From positions 248,001-312,000 of the forward strand of contig NZ_WPNZ01000008.1 in assembly GCF_009755605.1 (NCBI RefSeq): a DNA stretch of 64,000 nucleotides, given 5' to 3'. Below, in pieces: positions 8,484-17,401 of the stretch (positions are counted from its first letter, which is position 1; each line of letters begins with the position of its first letter). Both the position numbers and the translations under genes were made by a program. This DNA is from Streptomyces typhae (GTDB lineage Bacteria > Actinomycetota > Actinomycetes > Streptomycetales > Streptomycetaceae). The notes below the pieces were generated by a model. That model had not been told where the DNA came from, ran no database searches, and saw nothing but the letters and a program-made list of their open reading frames with translations.

Positions 8484-8858
8484 CTACAGCGCGCCGAGCC
8501 GCTCCAGCGGGAACGGCGGCTGCGCCAGCGGGCGCACCGCGAGCCGGGTCAGCGGCAGCGCGTTGTCGTCGCCCGCGGTGCGGTTGGCGTGCAGGACGCC
8601 GCAGTGGGTGCAGCGGTGGACGAGGACCCATTCGCCGTCGCCGCGTACGGATATGGCGAGGGGTTCCATCCGGGCGCCGCAGTCCGCCGCCCGGTCGCCG
8701 GGGGTGTCGTCGACGTGACGGCTCCACAGGCAGTTCGGGCAGTGGTTGCGGTGCTGGGTGCCGGGTGCGGTCGTCGAGACGTCGAGGCCGCACTGGAGGC
8801 AGCGGAAGGACTGGACGCGTGCTTCAGCGCGCGCCCGCCGGGAGGTGTTGCGTGACAT
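8484..8858 (-). CDS. RNHCP domain protein
   Basis: A 124-residue protein with the signature RNHCPNCLWSRHVD at about residues 37-50 and three further Cys sets (FRCLQCG, DCGARME, RCTHCG), pointing to two zinc-ribbon-like sites. The RNHCP family is widespread in Gram-positive bacteria and has no assigned function. The ATG at 8858 was chosen because an AGGAG lies 11 bases upstream and the conserved domain starts soon after; longer in-frame versions run into the hemQ coding region. It converges on the peptidase gene. Confidence 0.8.
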   Translation of the reverse strand: MSRNTSRRARAEARVQSFRCLQCGLDVSTTAPGTQHRNHCPNCLWSRHVDDTPGDRAADCGARMEPLAISVRGDGEWVLVHRCTHCGVLHANRTAGDDNALPLTRLAVRPLAQPPFPLERLGAL

Positions 8859-9067
8859 GGGAGAGATGACTCCTGAGCGATGCGGAAGGGGATGAGCTGA
8901 AGGAGTTCCGCAGGGCCCTGGGCATACAACACCGGCTTTCCGTGGGGAGGGTCTCGACGGGAGGGTGCGAACTCCCCGACGGATCACGCGTGATCCGTCA
9001 GAGGGCCGCCCTCTCGATGAAACCCCCCGCGCGGCGGGCGCGGCAACCGAATATCGGCGCTGCCGGC

Positions 9068-9787
9068 TCAGGCGAGGGTCGCCACCAGCTCCGCCACGGA
9101 CTTGCGGCGGCCGGTGTAGAACGGCACCTCCTCGCGGACGTGCATCCGGGCCTCGGAGGCGCGCAGGTGCCGCATGAGGTCGACGATGCGGTACAGCTCG
9201 TCGGCCTCGAAGGCGAGCAGCCACTCGTAGTCGCCGAGGGAGAACGAGGCGACGGTGTTGGCGCGCACGTCGGGGTAGCCCCGGGCCATCTTGCCGTGGT
9301 CGGCGAGCATGCGGCGGCGGTCCTCGTCGGGCAGCAGGTACCAGTCGTAGGAGCGCACGAAGGGGTACACCGAGACGTAGTCGCGGGGCGTCTCGTCGGC
9401 GAGGAACGCCGGGATGTGCGACTTGTTGAACTCGGCGGGGCGGTGCAGCGCCATGTTCGACCACACCGGCTCCAGGGCGCGCCCGAGCCGGGTGCGGCGG
9501 AAGAGGTTGTAGGCCTCCTGGAGCTCGTCCGCGGTCTCGGCGTGCCACCAGATCATGACGTCGGCGTCGGCGCGGAGGCCGGACACGTCGTAGGTGCCGC
9601 GGACGGTGACGTCCCGGGCGGCGAGCTTGTCGAACAGCTCCTGGACCTCGTCCGCGTACCCGGCGCGGTCCTCGGGCAGGACGTCGCGGAGCTTGAAGAC
9701 GGACCACAGCGTGTAGCGGATGACCTCGTTGAGGTCCTTCGCCTTCTTGCCCGCGTTCGGGATCTTGGCGGAAGCTTCGTCACTCAT
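9068..9787 (-). CDS. hemQ: Coproheme decarboxylase HemQ (chlorite-dismutase family)
   Basis: A 239-residue cytoplasmic enzyme. HemQ oxidatively decarboxylates coproheme III to haem b, the last step of the coproporphyrin-dependent pathway of Gram-positive bacteria. Recognisable segments are TLWSVFKLRD near the N-terminus, MIWWHAETADELQEAYNLFR, the proximal-side region around PFVRSYDWYLLPDEDRRRML, and DYEWLLAFEADELYRIVDLM. It starts four bases after the hemG stop codon on the same strand, so the two are very likely co-transcribed and possibly translationally coupled. Confidence 0.93.
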   Translation of the reverse strand: MSDEASAKIPNAGKKAKDLNEVIRYTLWSVFKLRDVLPEDRAGYADEVQELFDKLAARDVTVRGTYDVSGLRADADVMIWWHAETADELQEAYNLFRRTRLGRALEPVWSNMALHRPAEFNKSHIPAFLADETPRDYVSVYPFVRSYDWYLLPDEDRRRMLADHGKMARGYPDVRANTVASFSLGDYEWLLAFEADELYRIVDLMRHLRASEARMHVREEVPFYTGRRKSVAELVATLA

Positions 9788-9791
9788 GGGC

Positions 9792-11510
9792 CTATTCTCC
9801 CGCGCCGCCGTGGAGGCTCTGCACCGGGTCGGCGGTGAGTCCGCGCACTCCGGAGAGGTCCCCGAAGAGCTGGTCGACGGCGGCGTGCGCACCGGCGACA
9901 CAGGCCGGGATGCCCACTCCGTCGTACGCCGCTCCGCAGACCACGAGGCCCGGCACCCGCGCCACGTGCTCCCGGACGCGGGCCACGCGCGCGTGGTGGC
10001 CGACCGGGTACTGCGGCAGGCCCTCGTACCAGCGGGTGACGGCCGAGTCGACGGGGGCGGCGGCCAGGCCGGTGGCCGTGCGCAGGTCCTGCCGGGCGAC
10101 GTCGACGAGTTCCTCGTCGGGGCGGCCGAGGTCCTTCTCGTCGCCGTGCCGGCCGACGGAGGCGCGCAGCACGAACAGGTCGGGGTCCTGGTCCGCGATC
10201 CAGCCCCACTTCTGGGTCGCGAAGGTGGAGGCCTTGATGGTGCGTCCGTCCACGGGCGGCACCAGGAACCCGCTCCCGGCGGGCAGCACGGCCGTGTCGG
10301 AGCGCCGGTAGGCGAGGGTGATCAGGGCCATGGAGGCGTACTCGACGGCGCGCAGCTCGGCGGCGGCGCCGGGTACCTCGCGGTCGAGGAGCCGGGCGGC
10401 GGCGGGGGCGGGCAGAGCGACGACGACGGCGTCGGCACGCTCGACGCGCCCGCCGTCGCCCCGGCCGCCCCGATTCCCTTGACCGCCCCGGTCGCCCTGG
10501 TCCCTCCGGTCGCTCCGGTCGCTCCGGTCGCTCCGGTCGCTCCGGTCGCTCCGGCCATCATCGTCGCCCCGGCCCCCGCCGTGGCCGCCGTGGCCACCAT
10601 CGCCACCGTCGCCGCCCACGCGCACCTCCCAGCATCCGCCTCCACCTGAGCCGTCGCCGTCGCCGTCGCCTTCGGCGACGCGGCGCAGGCCGTGCACGGG
10701 GGCGTCGAGCACGATCGTCCCGCCGCGTGCCCGGACGGCGTCCGCGACCGCGAGCGGGAGGGTGCCGACGCCGCCGTCGATGCCCATGAACACGGGGCCG
10801 GTCTGCTGGTGCCGCGCCGCGCGGGCCTGGAGGGCGCGGACGCCTTCGGTGAGCGAGGTGTGGCCGCGGGCGGCCTCGAAGAGCTGCGGTACCGCCGCGC
10901 GCATCGAGATGCGGTAGGCGTCGCCCGCGTACACCCCGCCGAGCAGGGGTTCCACCATGCGGTCGACGACCTCGCGGCCGAGGCGCGCCGCGACGTACTC
11001 GCCGACCGCGACGTCGTCGCCGACCTCCGTGCGCGGCAGTTCGCGGTCCTGCGCGATACGGCGGAGCCCGTCGTCGGAGAGGATGCCCGCGAGGGCGGCG
11101 GCGTCGCCCGGCACGCCCATGACGGTGCCCTTGGGCAGTGGCCGGAGCGCGTCCCGGGTCCACAGGGCGGCGCCCGCCGTGGCGGGCGGCTGGAGCCGGT
11201 CGGCGAGGCCCACCTGGCGGGCCAGGGCGACGGCCTCCGGCCTGCGGGCGAGCATCGACTCGGCGCCGAGGTCGACGCGGACGCCGGCGATCTCACCGGC
11301 GTGCAGCTTTCCGCCGAGCCGTGCGGAGGCCTCGTACAGGGTGACGCGCGCGCCGGTGTCCAGCAGCCGGTGCGCGGCGGCGAGCCCCGCGATACCGCCG
11401 CCGACGACCACGACGTGCAGGGGACCGCTCCTGCCGCTGCCGCCGATGCCACCGCCCGGTCCGGGGGAGCCGCCGCCGTCCGTACCGGGGAAACTGTCCG
11501 CTGCGCGCAT
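9792..11510 (-). CDS. hemG: Coproporphyrinogen/protoporphyrinogen oxidase with low-complexity insertion
   Basis: A 572-residue FAD enzyme that oxidises coproporphyrinogen III in the pathway ending at HemQ. It has the FAD Rossmann motif HVVVVGGGIAGLAAAHRL near residue 31, RLGGKL, and the C-terminal signature GLPQYPVGHHARV. Between a strand ending WEVRV and the next strand ERADAVVVALPA lies an insertion of roughly 65 residues rich in Gly, Asp, Arg and Ser with repeated SDR triplets, encoded by a 9-bp microsatellite. This makes it longer than the usual 470-500 residues. The insertion probably forms a surface loop. Some authors use hemY or cgoX for this enzyme. Confidence 0.9.
   Translation of the reverse strand: MRAADSFPGTDGGGSPGPGGGIGGSGRSGPLHVVVVGGGIAGLAAAHRLLDTGARVTLYEASARLGGKLHAGEIAGVRVDLGAESMLARRPEAVALARQVGLADRLQPPATAGAALWTRDALRPLPKGTVMGVPGDAAALAGILSDDGLRRIAQDRELPRTEVGDDVAVGEYVAARLGREVVDRMVEPLLGGVYAGDAYRISMRAAVPQLFEAARGHTSLTEGVRALQARAARHQQTGPVFMGIDGGVGTLPLAVADAVRARGGTIVLDAPVHGLRRVAEGDGDGDGSGGGGCWEVRVGGDGGDGGHGGHGGGRGDDDGRSDRSDRSDRSDRSDRRDQGDRGGQGNRGGRGDGGRVERADAVVVALPAPAAARLLDREVPGAAAELRAVEYASMALITLAYRRSDTAVLPAGSGFLVPPVDGRTIKASTFATQKWGWIADQDPDLFVLRASVGRHGDEKDLGRPDEELVDVARQDLRTATGLAAAPVDSAVTRWYEGLPQYPVGHHARVARVREHVARVPGLVVCGAAYDGVGIPACVAGAHAAVDQLFGDLSGVRGLTADPVQSLHGGAGE
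10499..10555. repeat. 9-bp microsatellite inside hemG
   Basis: Six near-perfect copies of CGGTCGCTC encode the SDR triplets of the HemG insertion on the minus strand. Neighbouring Gly/His-rich codons are also repetitive. Confidence 0.85.
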
Positions 11511-11665
11511 GCCCCCACTCTCTCAGACCCCTCTGATCCCCCCGACACCCGGACGAGTCCGCTCCGTGACCCTGCCGGGACCGGTCCGGGACCGGCAGGG
11601 TCGAACACACGGGGGCGCCCCGGCGTCGTAGGAGCACACTCGCCACGACCCTCGGGGGTACGCAG

Positions 11666-12748
11666 ATGCACTCGTCAAGCACGACCGGCAGGACCGGCAC
11701 GCACGGCACGTCCAGGCGGCGCCGAGCCGCGCCCGCCGCCCTGCTGCTCGCGCTCGCGCTGGCTCTCGCCGGGTGCGGTGGCGCGGACGACGCCGACTCG
11801 GGCGGGGACGCGGCGGCGGCACGGCAGGACACGGCGAAGGGGCCCGCCGGACCCGGCGGCGGCCAGGCGGACGCGGACCAGGAAGGAGGCCACGCCGGGG
11901 ACCGTGCCGGAGGCCATGCCGGGGAGGCCGGTGCCGCCAAGGGCCGTGAGGGCGGCAAGCCCCGGCGGCCCGGCGGGGTGACGGTGACGCGGCCCTCGGC
12001 GGCACCGGCCTCCCACGTGATCCGTACCGCCTCCCTGACGGTGCGCGTCAAGGACGTGCCCCGCGCCGTGGAGCGGGCGCGCACGGTGGCCGAGGACGCG
12101 GGCGGACTGGTCGGCGACGAGTCCACGGACCGCGGCCGGCACGGCGACGACCGCTCGCGCGTCGTGCTCCGCGTCCCGCAGGACCGCTACGGCCAGGTGC
12201 TCTCCGAACTCGCGGGCGCGGGCCGCCTCGTCAGCCGGTCCGCGAAGGCGGAGGACGTCACCGAGCAGGTCGTGGACGTCGAGAGCCGGATCAGGACGCA
12301 GCGGGCGAGCGTGGCGCGGGTGCGGGCGCTGATGGACAGGGCCACCAGGATCGGCGACATCGTGTCCCTGGAGGGCGAGTTGAGCAGCCGTCAGTCGGAC
12401 CTGGAGTCCCTGCTCGCCCAGCAGGCGTCGCTGAAGGACCGTACCGCGATGGCGACGATCACCCTCACGCTCACCGAGTCGCCGCGCCCGTCGACGGCTG
12501 GCGGCGATGACGACGGCACGTCGTTCGCCGACGCGCTGTCCGGCGGGTGGGGGGCCTTCGTGACGCTGCTGGGGTGGGTGGCGGTCGCCCTGGCGGCGGC
12601 CCTGCCGTTCGTCGCGGTCGTGGCGCTGCTCGCGCTGCTGTGGCTGCGGGTGGCGCGGCCCCGGCTCACGCGGCGGGGACCCGCGGAATCCGCCGGACCG
12701 GAGGCCGCCCGCGCCACCGGGACTCCCGGCGGTCCGGGCAGCGCCTGA
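11666..12748 (+). CDS. DUF4349 lipoprotein
   Basis: A 360-residue protein. A Tat/Sec-like basic start (RRRRAAPAALLLALALALAGC) ends in the lipobox LAGC, giving a lipidated Cys near residue 36. A Gly/Asp/Ala-rich linker follows, then the DUF4349 core (about 110-290) containing RTASLTVRVKDVPRAVERA, VLRVPQDRYGQVLSEL and a coiled-coil-like segment around RIRTQRASVARVRALMDRA. A membrane helix (TLLGWVAVALAAALPFVAVV) precedes a basic tail. DUF4349 proteins are envelope proteins of unknown function. The gene is divergent from hemG. Confidence 0.8.
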   Translation: MHSSSTTGRTGTHGTSRRRRAAPAALLLALALALAGCGGADDADSGGDAAAARQDTAKGPAGPGGGQADADQEGGHAGDRAGGHAGEAGAAKGREGGKPRRPGGVTVTRPSAAPASHVIRTASLTVRVKDVPRAVERARTVAEDAGGLVGDESTDRGRHGDDRSRVVLRVPQDRYGQVLSELAGAGRLVSRSAKAEDVTEQVVDVESRIRTQRASVARVRALMDRATRIGDIVSLEGELSSRQSDLESLLAQQASLKDRTAMATITLTLTESPRPSTAGGDDDGTSFADALSGGWGAFVTLLGWVAVALAAALPFVAVVALLALLWLRVARPRLTRRGPAESAGPEAARATGTPGGPGSA

Positions 12749-12775
12749 CGGTGCGGGGGCCCGTAGCGTGGGCGC

Positions 12776-14164
12776 ATGAGCGAACGACTGGTGATCATCG
12801 GAGGGGACGCGGCCGGGATGTCGGCCGCGTCCCAGGCACGCAGGCTCAAGGGCCCGCGGGAGCTGGAGATCGTGGCCTTCGAGCGGGGGAACTTCACCTC
12901 GTTCTCGGCCTGCGGCATCCCCTACTGGGTGGCAGGCGACGTCGACGAGCGCGACGCGCTGATCGCGCGGACGCCGCAGGAGCACCAGCAGCGCGACATC
13001 GACCTGCGGATGCGCACCGAGGTCCTGGAGATCGACCCGCGGGAGCGCCGGGTGCGCGCGCGGGACCTCGCGTCGGGCGCCGAGGAGTGGACCTCGTACG
13101 ACAAGCTCGTGATCGCCACCGGCGCCCGGCCGCTGCGGCCCGACCTGCCGGGCATCGACGCGCCGGGCGTGCACGGCGTGCAGACCCTCGACGACGGCCA
13201 GGCACTCCTGGACACGCTCGGCGACACGGAGGGCCGCCGGGCGGTGGTGGTCGGCGCCGGCTACATCGGCGTGGAGATGGCGGAGGCGCTGCTCCGGCGC
13301 GGTTACGAGGTCACGGTCGTCAACCGGTCCGCGGAGCCCATGGCCACCCTCGACCCGGACATGGGCCGCCTGGTGCACGAGGCGATGACCGGCATGGGCA
13401 TCACGATGGTCAACGACGCCGAGGTCACCGCGGTCCGCACCGGCGACGACGGCCGGGCGCGCGCGGTCGCCACCGAGGACGACGAGTTCCCCGCGGACGT
13501 GGTGGTGCTCGGCATGGGCGTGCGGCCCGAGACGGAGCTGGCCCGCGCCGCGGGGCTGCCGCTCGGTGACCACGGCGGGCTGCTCACGGACCTGTCGATG
13601 CGCGTACGGGGTCCCGTGGCGGACGGCGCGATCTGGGCGGGCGGCGACTGCGTGGAGGTGCTCGACCTGGTGTGGGGCCGCGAGCGGCACATCGCGCTCG
13701 GCACCCACGCCAACAAGCACGGGCAGGTCATCGGCGCGAACGTGGGCGGGGGCTACGCGACGTTCCCGGGTGTCGTCGGCACGGCCGTGAGCAAGGTGTG
13801 CGACCTGGAGATCGCCCGCACGGGCCTGCGCGAGAAGGACGCGCGCTCGGCGGGGCTTCAGTACGAGGCGGTGACCATCGAGTCGACGAGCCGCGCCGGT
13901 TACTTCCCCGGGGCGGCCTCGATGGCGGTGAAGATGCTCGCCGAGCGGCGCACGGGCCGCCTCCTCGGCACCCAGATCGTGGGCCGCGAGGGCGCGGGCA
14001 AGCGGGTCGACGTGGCGGCGGTCGCGCTCACCGCCCGGATGACGGTGGAGCAGATGACCGCCCTCGACCTGGGCTACGCGCCGCCGTTCTCACCCGTGTG
14101 GGACCCGGTCCTGGTGGCCGCGCGCAAGGCGGTTGCGGCGGTACGGGCGGGCTCCGCCGCGTAG
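12776..14164 (+). CDS. FAD-dependent pyridine nucleotide-disulfide oxidoreductase, CoA-disulfide-reductase type
   Basis: A 462-residue cytoplasmic flavoprotein. The FAD motif is LVIIGGDAAGMSAASQA at residues 5-21. A single redox-type Cys, C46 in SFSACGIPYWVAGD, sits where CoA-disulfide reductases and NADH oxidases carry theirs. The NAD motif VVVGAGYIGVEMAEAL is near 155-170, AIWAGGDC binds FAD, and a C-terminal dimerisation domain follows. The likely reaction is NAD(P)H-dependent reduction of a low-molecular-weight disulfide, persulfide or oxygen; the exact substrate is not readable. The start is leaderless-like: TAGCGT at 12764-12769 ends six bases before the ATG. Confidence 0.85.
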   Translation: MSERLVIIGGDAAGMSAASQARRLKGPRELEIVAFERGNFTSFSACGIPYWVAGDVDERDALIARTPQEHQQRDIDLRMRTEVLEIDPRERRVRARDLASGAEEWTSYDKLVIATGARPLRPDLPGIDAPGVHGVQTLDDGQALLDTLGDTEGRRAVVVGAGYIGVEMAEALLRRGYEVTVVNRSAEPMATLDPDMGRLVHEAMTGMGITMVNDAEVTAVRTGDDGRARAVATEDDEFPADVVVLGMGVRPETELARAAGLPLGDHGGLLTDLSMRVRGPVADGAIWAGGDCVEVLDLVWGRERHIALGTHANKHGQVIGANVGGGYATFPGVVGTAVSKVCDLEIARTGLREKDARSAGLQYEAVTIESTSRAGYFPGAASMAVKMLAERRTGRLLGTQIVGREGAGKRVDVAAVALTARMTVEQMTALDLGYAPPFSPVWDPVLVAARKAVAAVRAGSAA

Positions 14165-14191
14165 GGGCGGCGGGACACGGGGGGCGAGCGG

Positions 14192-14223
14192 GGCGCCGGG
14201 CGGGGCTTGATACGCCCGGCGCC
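14192..14223 (+). terminator. Terminator hairpin after the flavoprotein gene
   Basis: GGCGCCGGGCG and its perfect complement form 11-bp arms around a 10-nt loop, 28 bp after the stop codon. Confidence 0.7.
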
Positions 14224-14685
14224 AGGCCCTGCCGGTACGCGTCAGGCGCGCAGGTCAGAACGCGCTTTCCGGCGTTCCGGCGGGCCCTGCGACAGTGACA
14301 CGGCATGGCTGATTTCCTTCGTAGACCCGAAGCCCCTCCCCCACCCGAACACGCCGGGCGCACCCCCTATACATGCATATGCCACGCACTACGTCGACGA
14401 GGCAGGCCGACCCCTGTTGAGCGGCCACGCCGCCGCGCCCCCCGCGCCACCCACCCCCACCCGGGCGCATCCGCCTCCCCTCGCGCACCGCATGACACAC
14501 CTCTTCGCAGGTCCCAGCTCTTTTCCGCCACTTTTCACAGAATCAGCACAGGCACCACAACCTGGACGCACTATGTGACGCGTCAGAGCGATCCGGACAC
14601 ACACCGCGACGTGTGGGCCCGGACGTAGGGGGGCGGTCACGGCGCCGGTGACGACGCCGCGGCCCGATCGTGGAGGGGACCACGA

Positions 14686-14713
14686 CTCCCACCCGCCGGG
14701 GGGCGGGTGGGAG
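14686..14713. terminator. Hairpin in the leader of the epimerase gene
   Basis: CTCCCACCCGCC and its perfect complement form a 12-bp stem with a GGGG loop, ending 58 bp before the start codon. It could be an upstream terminator or a transcribed leader structure. Confidence 0.5.
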
Positions 14714-14771
14714 CAAGGGGCGGTGCCGCCCCCCGCCCGGCGCCCCGCAGCCCGATCACACGGAGACGCAG

Positions 14772-15725
14772 ATGACCTCGGCACCACTCGCCGCACCCGT
14801 GCGGATACTCGTCCTCGGCTCCACCGGCTTCCTGGGCGGGCACATCACCGAGCGGCTGCGGGCCCTGCCGGGCGCGCAGGTCCTCACCGGCGGCCGTGCC
14901 CCGGATTCCGACGTGCGCTGCGACCTCGCCACCGACCGGCCGGACGCCCTCGCGGAGGTCCTCGCGGGGATCGCGCCGGACGCGGTCGTCAACTGCGCGG
15001 GGGTGGTCGGCGGCAGCGCCCTGACCCTCGCGGAGGTCAACGCCCGCGGCCCGGCCGCCCTGTGCGCGGCGGTGCGGGCCGCCGCGCCCGGCGCGCGCCT
15101 GGTCCACCTCGGCTCGGCCGCCGAGTACGGGCCGTGCCCGGGTGGGGAGCGGACACCCGAGGAGGCCCCGGCACGGCCGCCGGCCCCGTACGGCGCGACC
15201 AAGCTCGCGGGGACCCTCGCCGTCACGGCGTCGGGCCTGGACGCGGTCGTCCTGCGGGTGACCAACCCGGTCGGCGCGGGCGCGGCCACCGCGGGCCTGC
15301 CCGGCCGGCTCGCCGCCGAGCTGCGGCACGCCACCGCGCAGACGCCGCACGGCACGGTCCGCGTCGGCGACCTGTCGGTCCACCGCGACTTCGTCGACGT
15401 CCGCGACGTGGCGCGGGCGGTGGCCCTGGCCGCGACGGCCCCGGGTCCGCTCCCGCCGGTGCTCAACGTCGGCAGCGGCCGGGCGATCCCGGTGCGCGAC
15501 CTGGCCCACGGCCTGGTCCGCACGGCGGGGTTCCGCGGCCGCCTGGAGGAGTCCCTCAACGGCTCGGGGCGCTCGGCGGCGGTGCCCTGGCAGTGCGCGG
15601 ACATCACCGCCGCGGCCCGCGAACTGCGCTGGCACCCCGAGTACACGCTGGCGGAGTCGTTGACGGCGCTGTGGGGGGCGGCCCCTGGCGCACCGGCCCC
15701 CTCGCCCGCCCGCCAGGACGCCTGA
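14772..15725 (+). CDS. NAD-dependent epimerase/dehydratase (extended SDR)
   Basis: A 317-residue protein of the extended short-chain dehydrogenase superfamily. The nucleotide-binding motif LGSTGFLGGH lies near residue 16. The catalytic Tyr-Lys pair is in PYGATKLAG near residue 141, with the Ser in HLGSAAEYG. Late motifs RDFVDVRDVARAV and NVGSGRAIPVRDLA are typical of nucleotide-sugar epimerases and dTDP-sugar or GDP-sugar reductases. No sugar-pathway genes adjoin it, so the substrate cannot be named. The start ATG follows GGAGACGCAG. It converges on hemE with only six bases between. Confidence 0.82.
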   Translation: MTSAPLAAPVRILVLGSTGFLGGHITERLRALPGAQVLTGGRAPDSDVRCDLATDRPDALAEVLAGIAPDAVVNCAGVVGGSALTLAEVNARGPAALCAAVRAAAPGARLVHLGSAAEYGPCPGGERTPEEAPARPPAPYGATKLAGTLAVTASGLDAVVLRVTNPVGAGAATAGLPGRLAAELRHATAQTPHGTVRVGDLSVHRDFVDVRDVARAVALAATAPGPLPPVLNVGSGRAIPVRDLAHGLVRTAGFRGRLEESLNGSGRSAAVPWQCADITAAARELRWHPEYTLAESLTALWGAAPGAPAPSPARQDA

Positions 15726-15731
15726 GGGGGT

Positions 15732-16799
15732 TCAGGAAGCGGTGCGCGTGTGGACGTACTCCACGAGCCGGGTCAGCGCGTCCGGGTCGGTGGTGGGGAG
15801 CACGCCGTGGCCGAGGTTGAAGATGTGCCCCTCCAGGCCCGCGGCCGCGGCGAGCACGTCGTCGGCCTTGGCCTCGATCGCCTCGCGCGTGGCGAAGAGG
15901 ACGGCCGGGTCGATGTTGCCCTGGAGCGCCTTGCCGGGCCCGACCCGGCGGGCGGCCTCGTCGAGCGGCACCCGCCAGTCGACGCCGACCACGTCGGCAC
16001 CGGCCTCGCCGAGCAGCCCGAGCAGTTCGCCCGTACCGACGCCGAAGTGGATGCGCGGCACCCCGTACCCGGCGACGGCTTCGAAGACCTTGCGGGAGGC
16101 GGGCATCACGGAGCGGCGGTAGTCGGCGGGCGCGAGCGCGCCGACCCAGGAGTCGAACAGCTGCACGGCGCTGGCGCCGGCCTCGATCTGCACCTTCAGG
16201 AAGGCACCGGTGATCTCCGCGAGCCGGTCCACGAGGTCGGCCCACAGCTGCGGGTCGCCGTACATCATGGCCTTGGTGTGCTCGTGGTTGCGGCTCGGAC
16301 CGCCCTCGACGAGATAGCTCGCGAGGGTGAAGGGGGCGCCCGCGAATCCGATGAGCGGCGTCCCGCCCAGCTCACGGGTGAGCATCCCGATGGCTTCGGT
16401 GACGTACGGGACGTCCTCCGGGGTCAGGTCCCGCAGCCGCGCGAGGTCCGCGCGGGAACGGATCGGCTGCTCCACGACGGGTCCGACGCCCGGCTTGATG
16501 TCGAGGTCGATGCCGATGGCCTTGAGCGGTACGACGATGTCGCTGAAGTAGATCGCGGCGTCCACGCGGTGGCGACGCACCGGCTGCAGCGTGATCTCCG
16601 TGACGAGCTCCGGCATCATGCAGGACTCCAGCATGGCGGTGCCCGCACGGGCCTTGCGGTACTCGGGCAGTGAGCGCCCTGCCTGCCGCATGAACCACAC
16701 CGGCGTGTGCGGCACGGGCTCGCGCCTGCACGCCTTCAGGAAGGCGGAGTCGTACGTCGCTGCGGTCTGCTGGCCGACGGCCTCGTCATTGACACTCAC
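15732..16799 (-). CDS. hemE: Uroporphyrinogen decarboxylase
   Basis: A 355-residue cytoplasmic enzyme that decarboxylates uroporphyrinogen III to coproporphyrinogen III, upstream of HemG and HemQ. Signatures are PVWFMRQAGRSLPEYRK near residues 32-48 (substrate-binding Arg), IYFSDIVVPLKAIG, GFAGAPFTLASYLVEGG, and HFGVGTGELLG. The GTG at 16799 is chosen: GAGACT (minus strand, 16811-16806) ends six bases before it, as in leaderless genes. The frame stays open far upstream through the intergenic repeats, which should not be included. It is separate from hemGQ, 4 kb away. Confidence 0.95.
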   Translation of the reverse strand: MSVNDEAVGQQTAATYDSAFLKACRREPVPHTPVWFMRQAGRSLPEYRKARAGTAMLESCMMPELVTEITLQPVRRHRVDAAIYFSDIVVPLKAIGIDLDIKPGVGPVVEQPIRSRADLARLRDLTPEDVPYVTEAIGMLTRELGGTPLIGFAGAPFTLASYLVEGGPSRNHEHTKAMMYGDPQLWADLVDRLAEITGAFLKVQIEAGASAVQLFDSWVGALAPADYRRSVMPASRKVFEAVAGYGVPRIHFGVGTGELLGLLGEAGADVVGVDWRVPLDEAARRVGPGKALQGNIDPAVLFATREAIEAKADDVLAAAAGLEGHIFNLGHGVLPTTDPDALTRLVEYVHTRTAS

Positions 16800-17401
16800 C
16801 CGCAAAGTCTCGCACGGTCGGCCCCCCGCGGATCGCGGGCCCCGACACTCGGCAAGACCCGCGAAGCACGAACAGAGGCCCGCCCCGCACCCGGCGGGGC
16901 TTGAGCACCCCCCGAAGAAGACCGAGAGGCGCGATACGGCCCCCGCCCGGCACCGGACGACGAGCACGCGGCGCAGCATGAAGCCCGTCCGGCACCCGAC
17001 GACGAGCACGCAGCGCAGCATGAAGCCCGTCCGGCGCTTGAGGACGAGCGCGCAGCGCAATACCGCAGCCCGCCCGGCACCCGACGACAAGCACGCAGCG
17101 CAGCATGAAGCCCGTCCGGCGCTTGAGGACGAGCGCGCAGCGCAATACCGCAGCCCGCCCGGCACCCGACGACAAGCACGCAGCGCAGCATGAAGCCCGT
17201 CCGGCACCCGACGACAAGCGCACAGCGCAATGTGGACAGCCCGTCCGGCGCTTGAGGACGAGCGCGCAGCGCGACAACCCCCCACCGCGCCCCCCACACA
17301 CCCCGAAACACCCACCCCCACAGGGTCAAGGAAGGAGCGAAGCGCGCCCCGAAAGGGGCGCCTCCCTGCACGGAGGCGCAGTTCCCCTTAACCTTCCCCG
17401 C
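16800..17401. other. Repeat-filled intergenic region between hemE and the DUF3000 gene
   Basis: This 600-bp divergent region carries small GC hairpins near 16825-16839 and 16882-16900 and the repeat array described separately. Open frames across it are repeats read as protein and change with repeat phase. The promoters of hemE and the DUF3000 gene lie at its two ends. Confidence 0.7.
16945..17272. repeat. Tandem array of eight 34-bp intergenic repeat units
   Basis: Eight units begin GCCCGTCCGGC or GCCCGCCCGGC, at about 16945, 16983, 17025, 17068, 17110, 17153, 17195 and 17239. Two types alternate: one continues GCTTGAGGACGAG, the other ACCCGACGACAAG. 17025-17109 and 17110-17194 are an 85-bp perfect tandem duplication. 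A lone copy of the first type lies inverted at 33976-34008. As I recall, this unit is common between genes in Streptomyces. Confidence 0.85.

Larger units (their letters stand above)
14165..14771. other. Gene-free stretch of about 600 bp
   Basis: I find no convincing gene: open frames here are short, Pro/His-rich and lack start signals. The stretch holds the terminator of the flavoprotein gene (14192-14223), a less GC-rich patch around 14300-14600 that includes CATGCATATG near 14382, and a second perfect hairpin 60 bp before the epimerase start (14686-14713). The promoter of the epimerase gene is presumably within it. Confidence 0.6.

Noticed and set aside
14207..14628. Small genes between the flavoprotein and the epimerase
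   Set aside because: Overlapping frames rich in Pro, His and Ala with no ribosome-binding site or domain, crossing terminator hairpins.
16945..17272. Possible CRISPR array
   Set aside because: Units are adjacent with only short, similar gaps and no unique spacers; no cas genes; the unit recurs elsewhere as a dispersed repeat.
15732..17321. hemE frame extending about 520 bp upstream
   Set aside because: The extension is intergenic repeats read as Ser/Arg/Cys-rich protein; the conserved HemE N-terminus begins at 16799.
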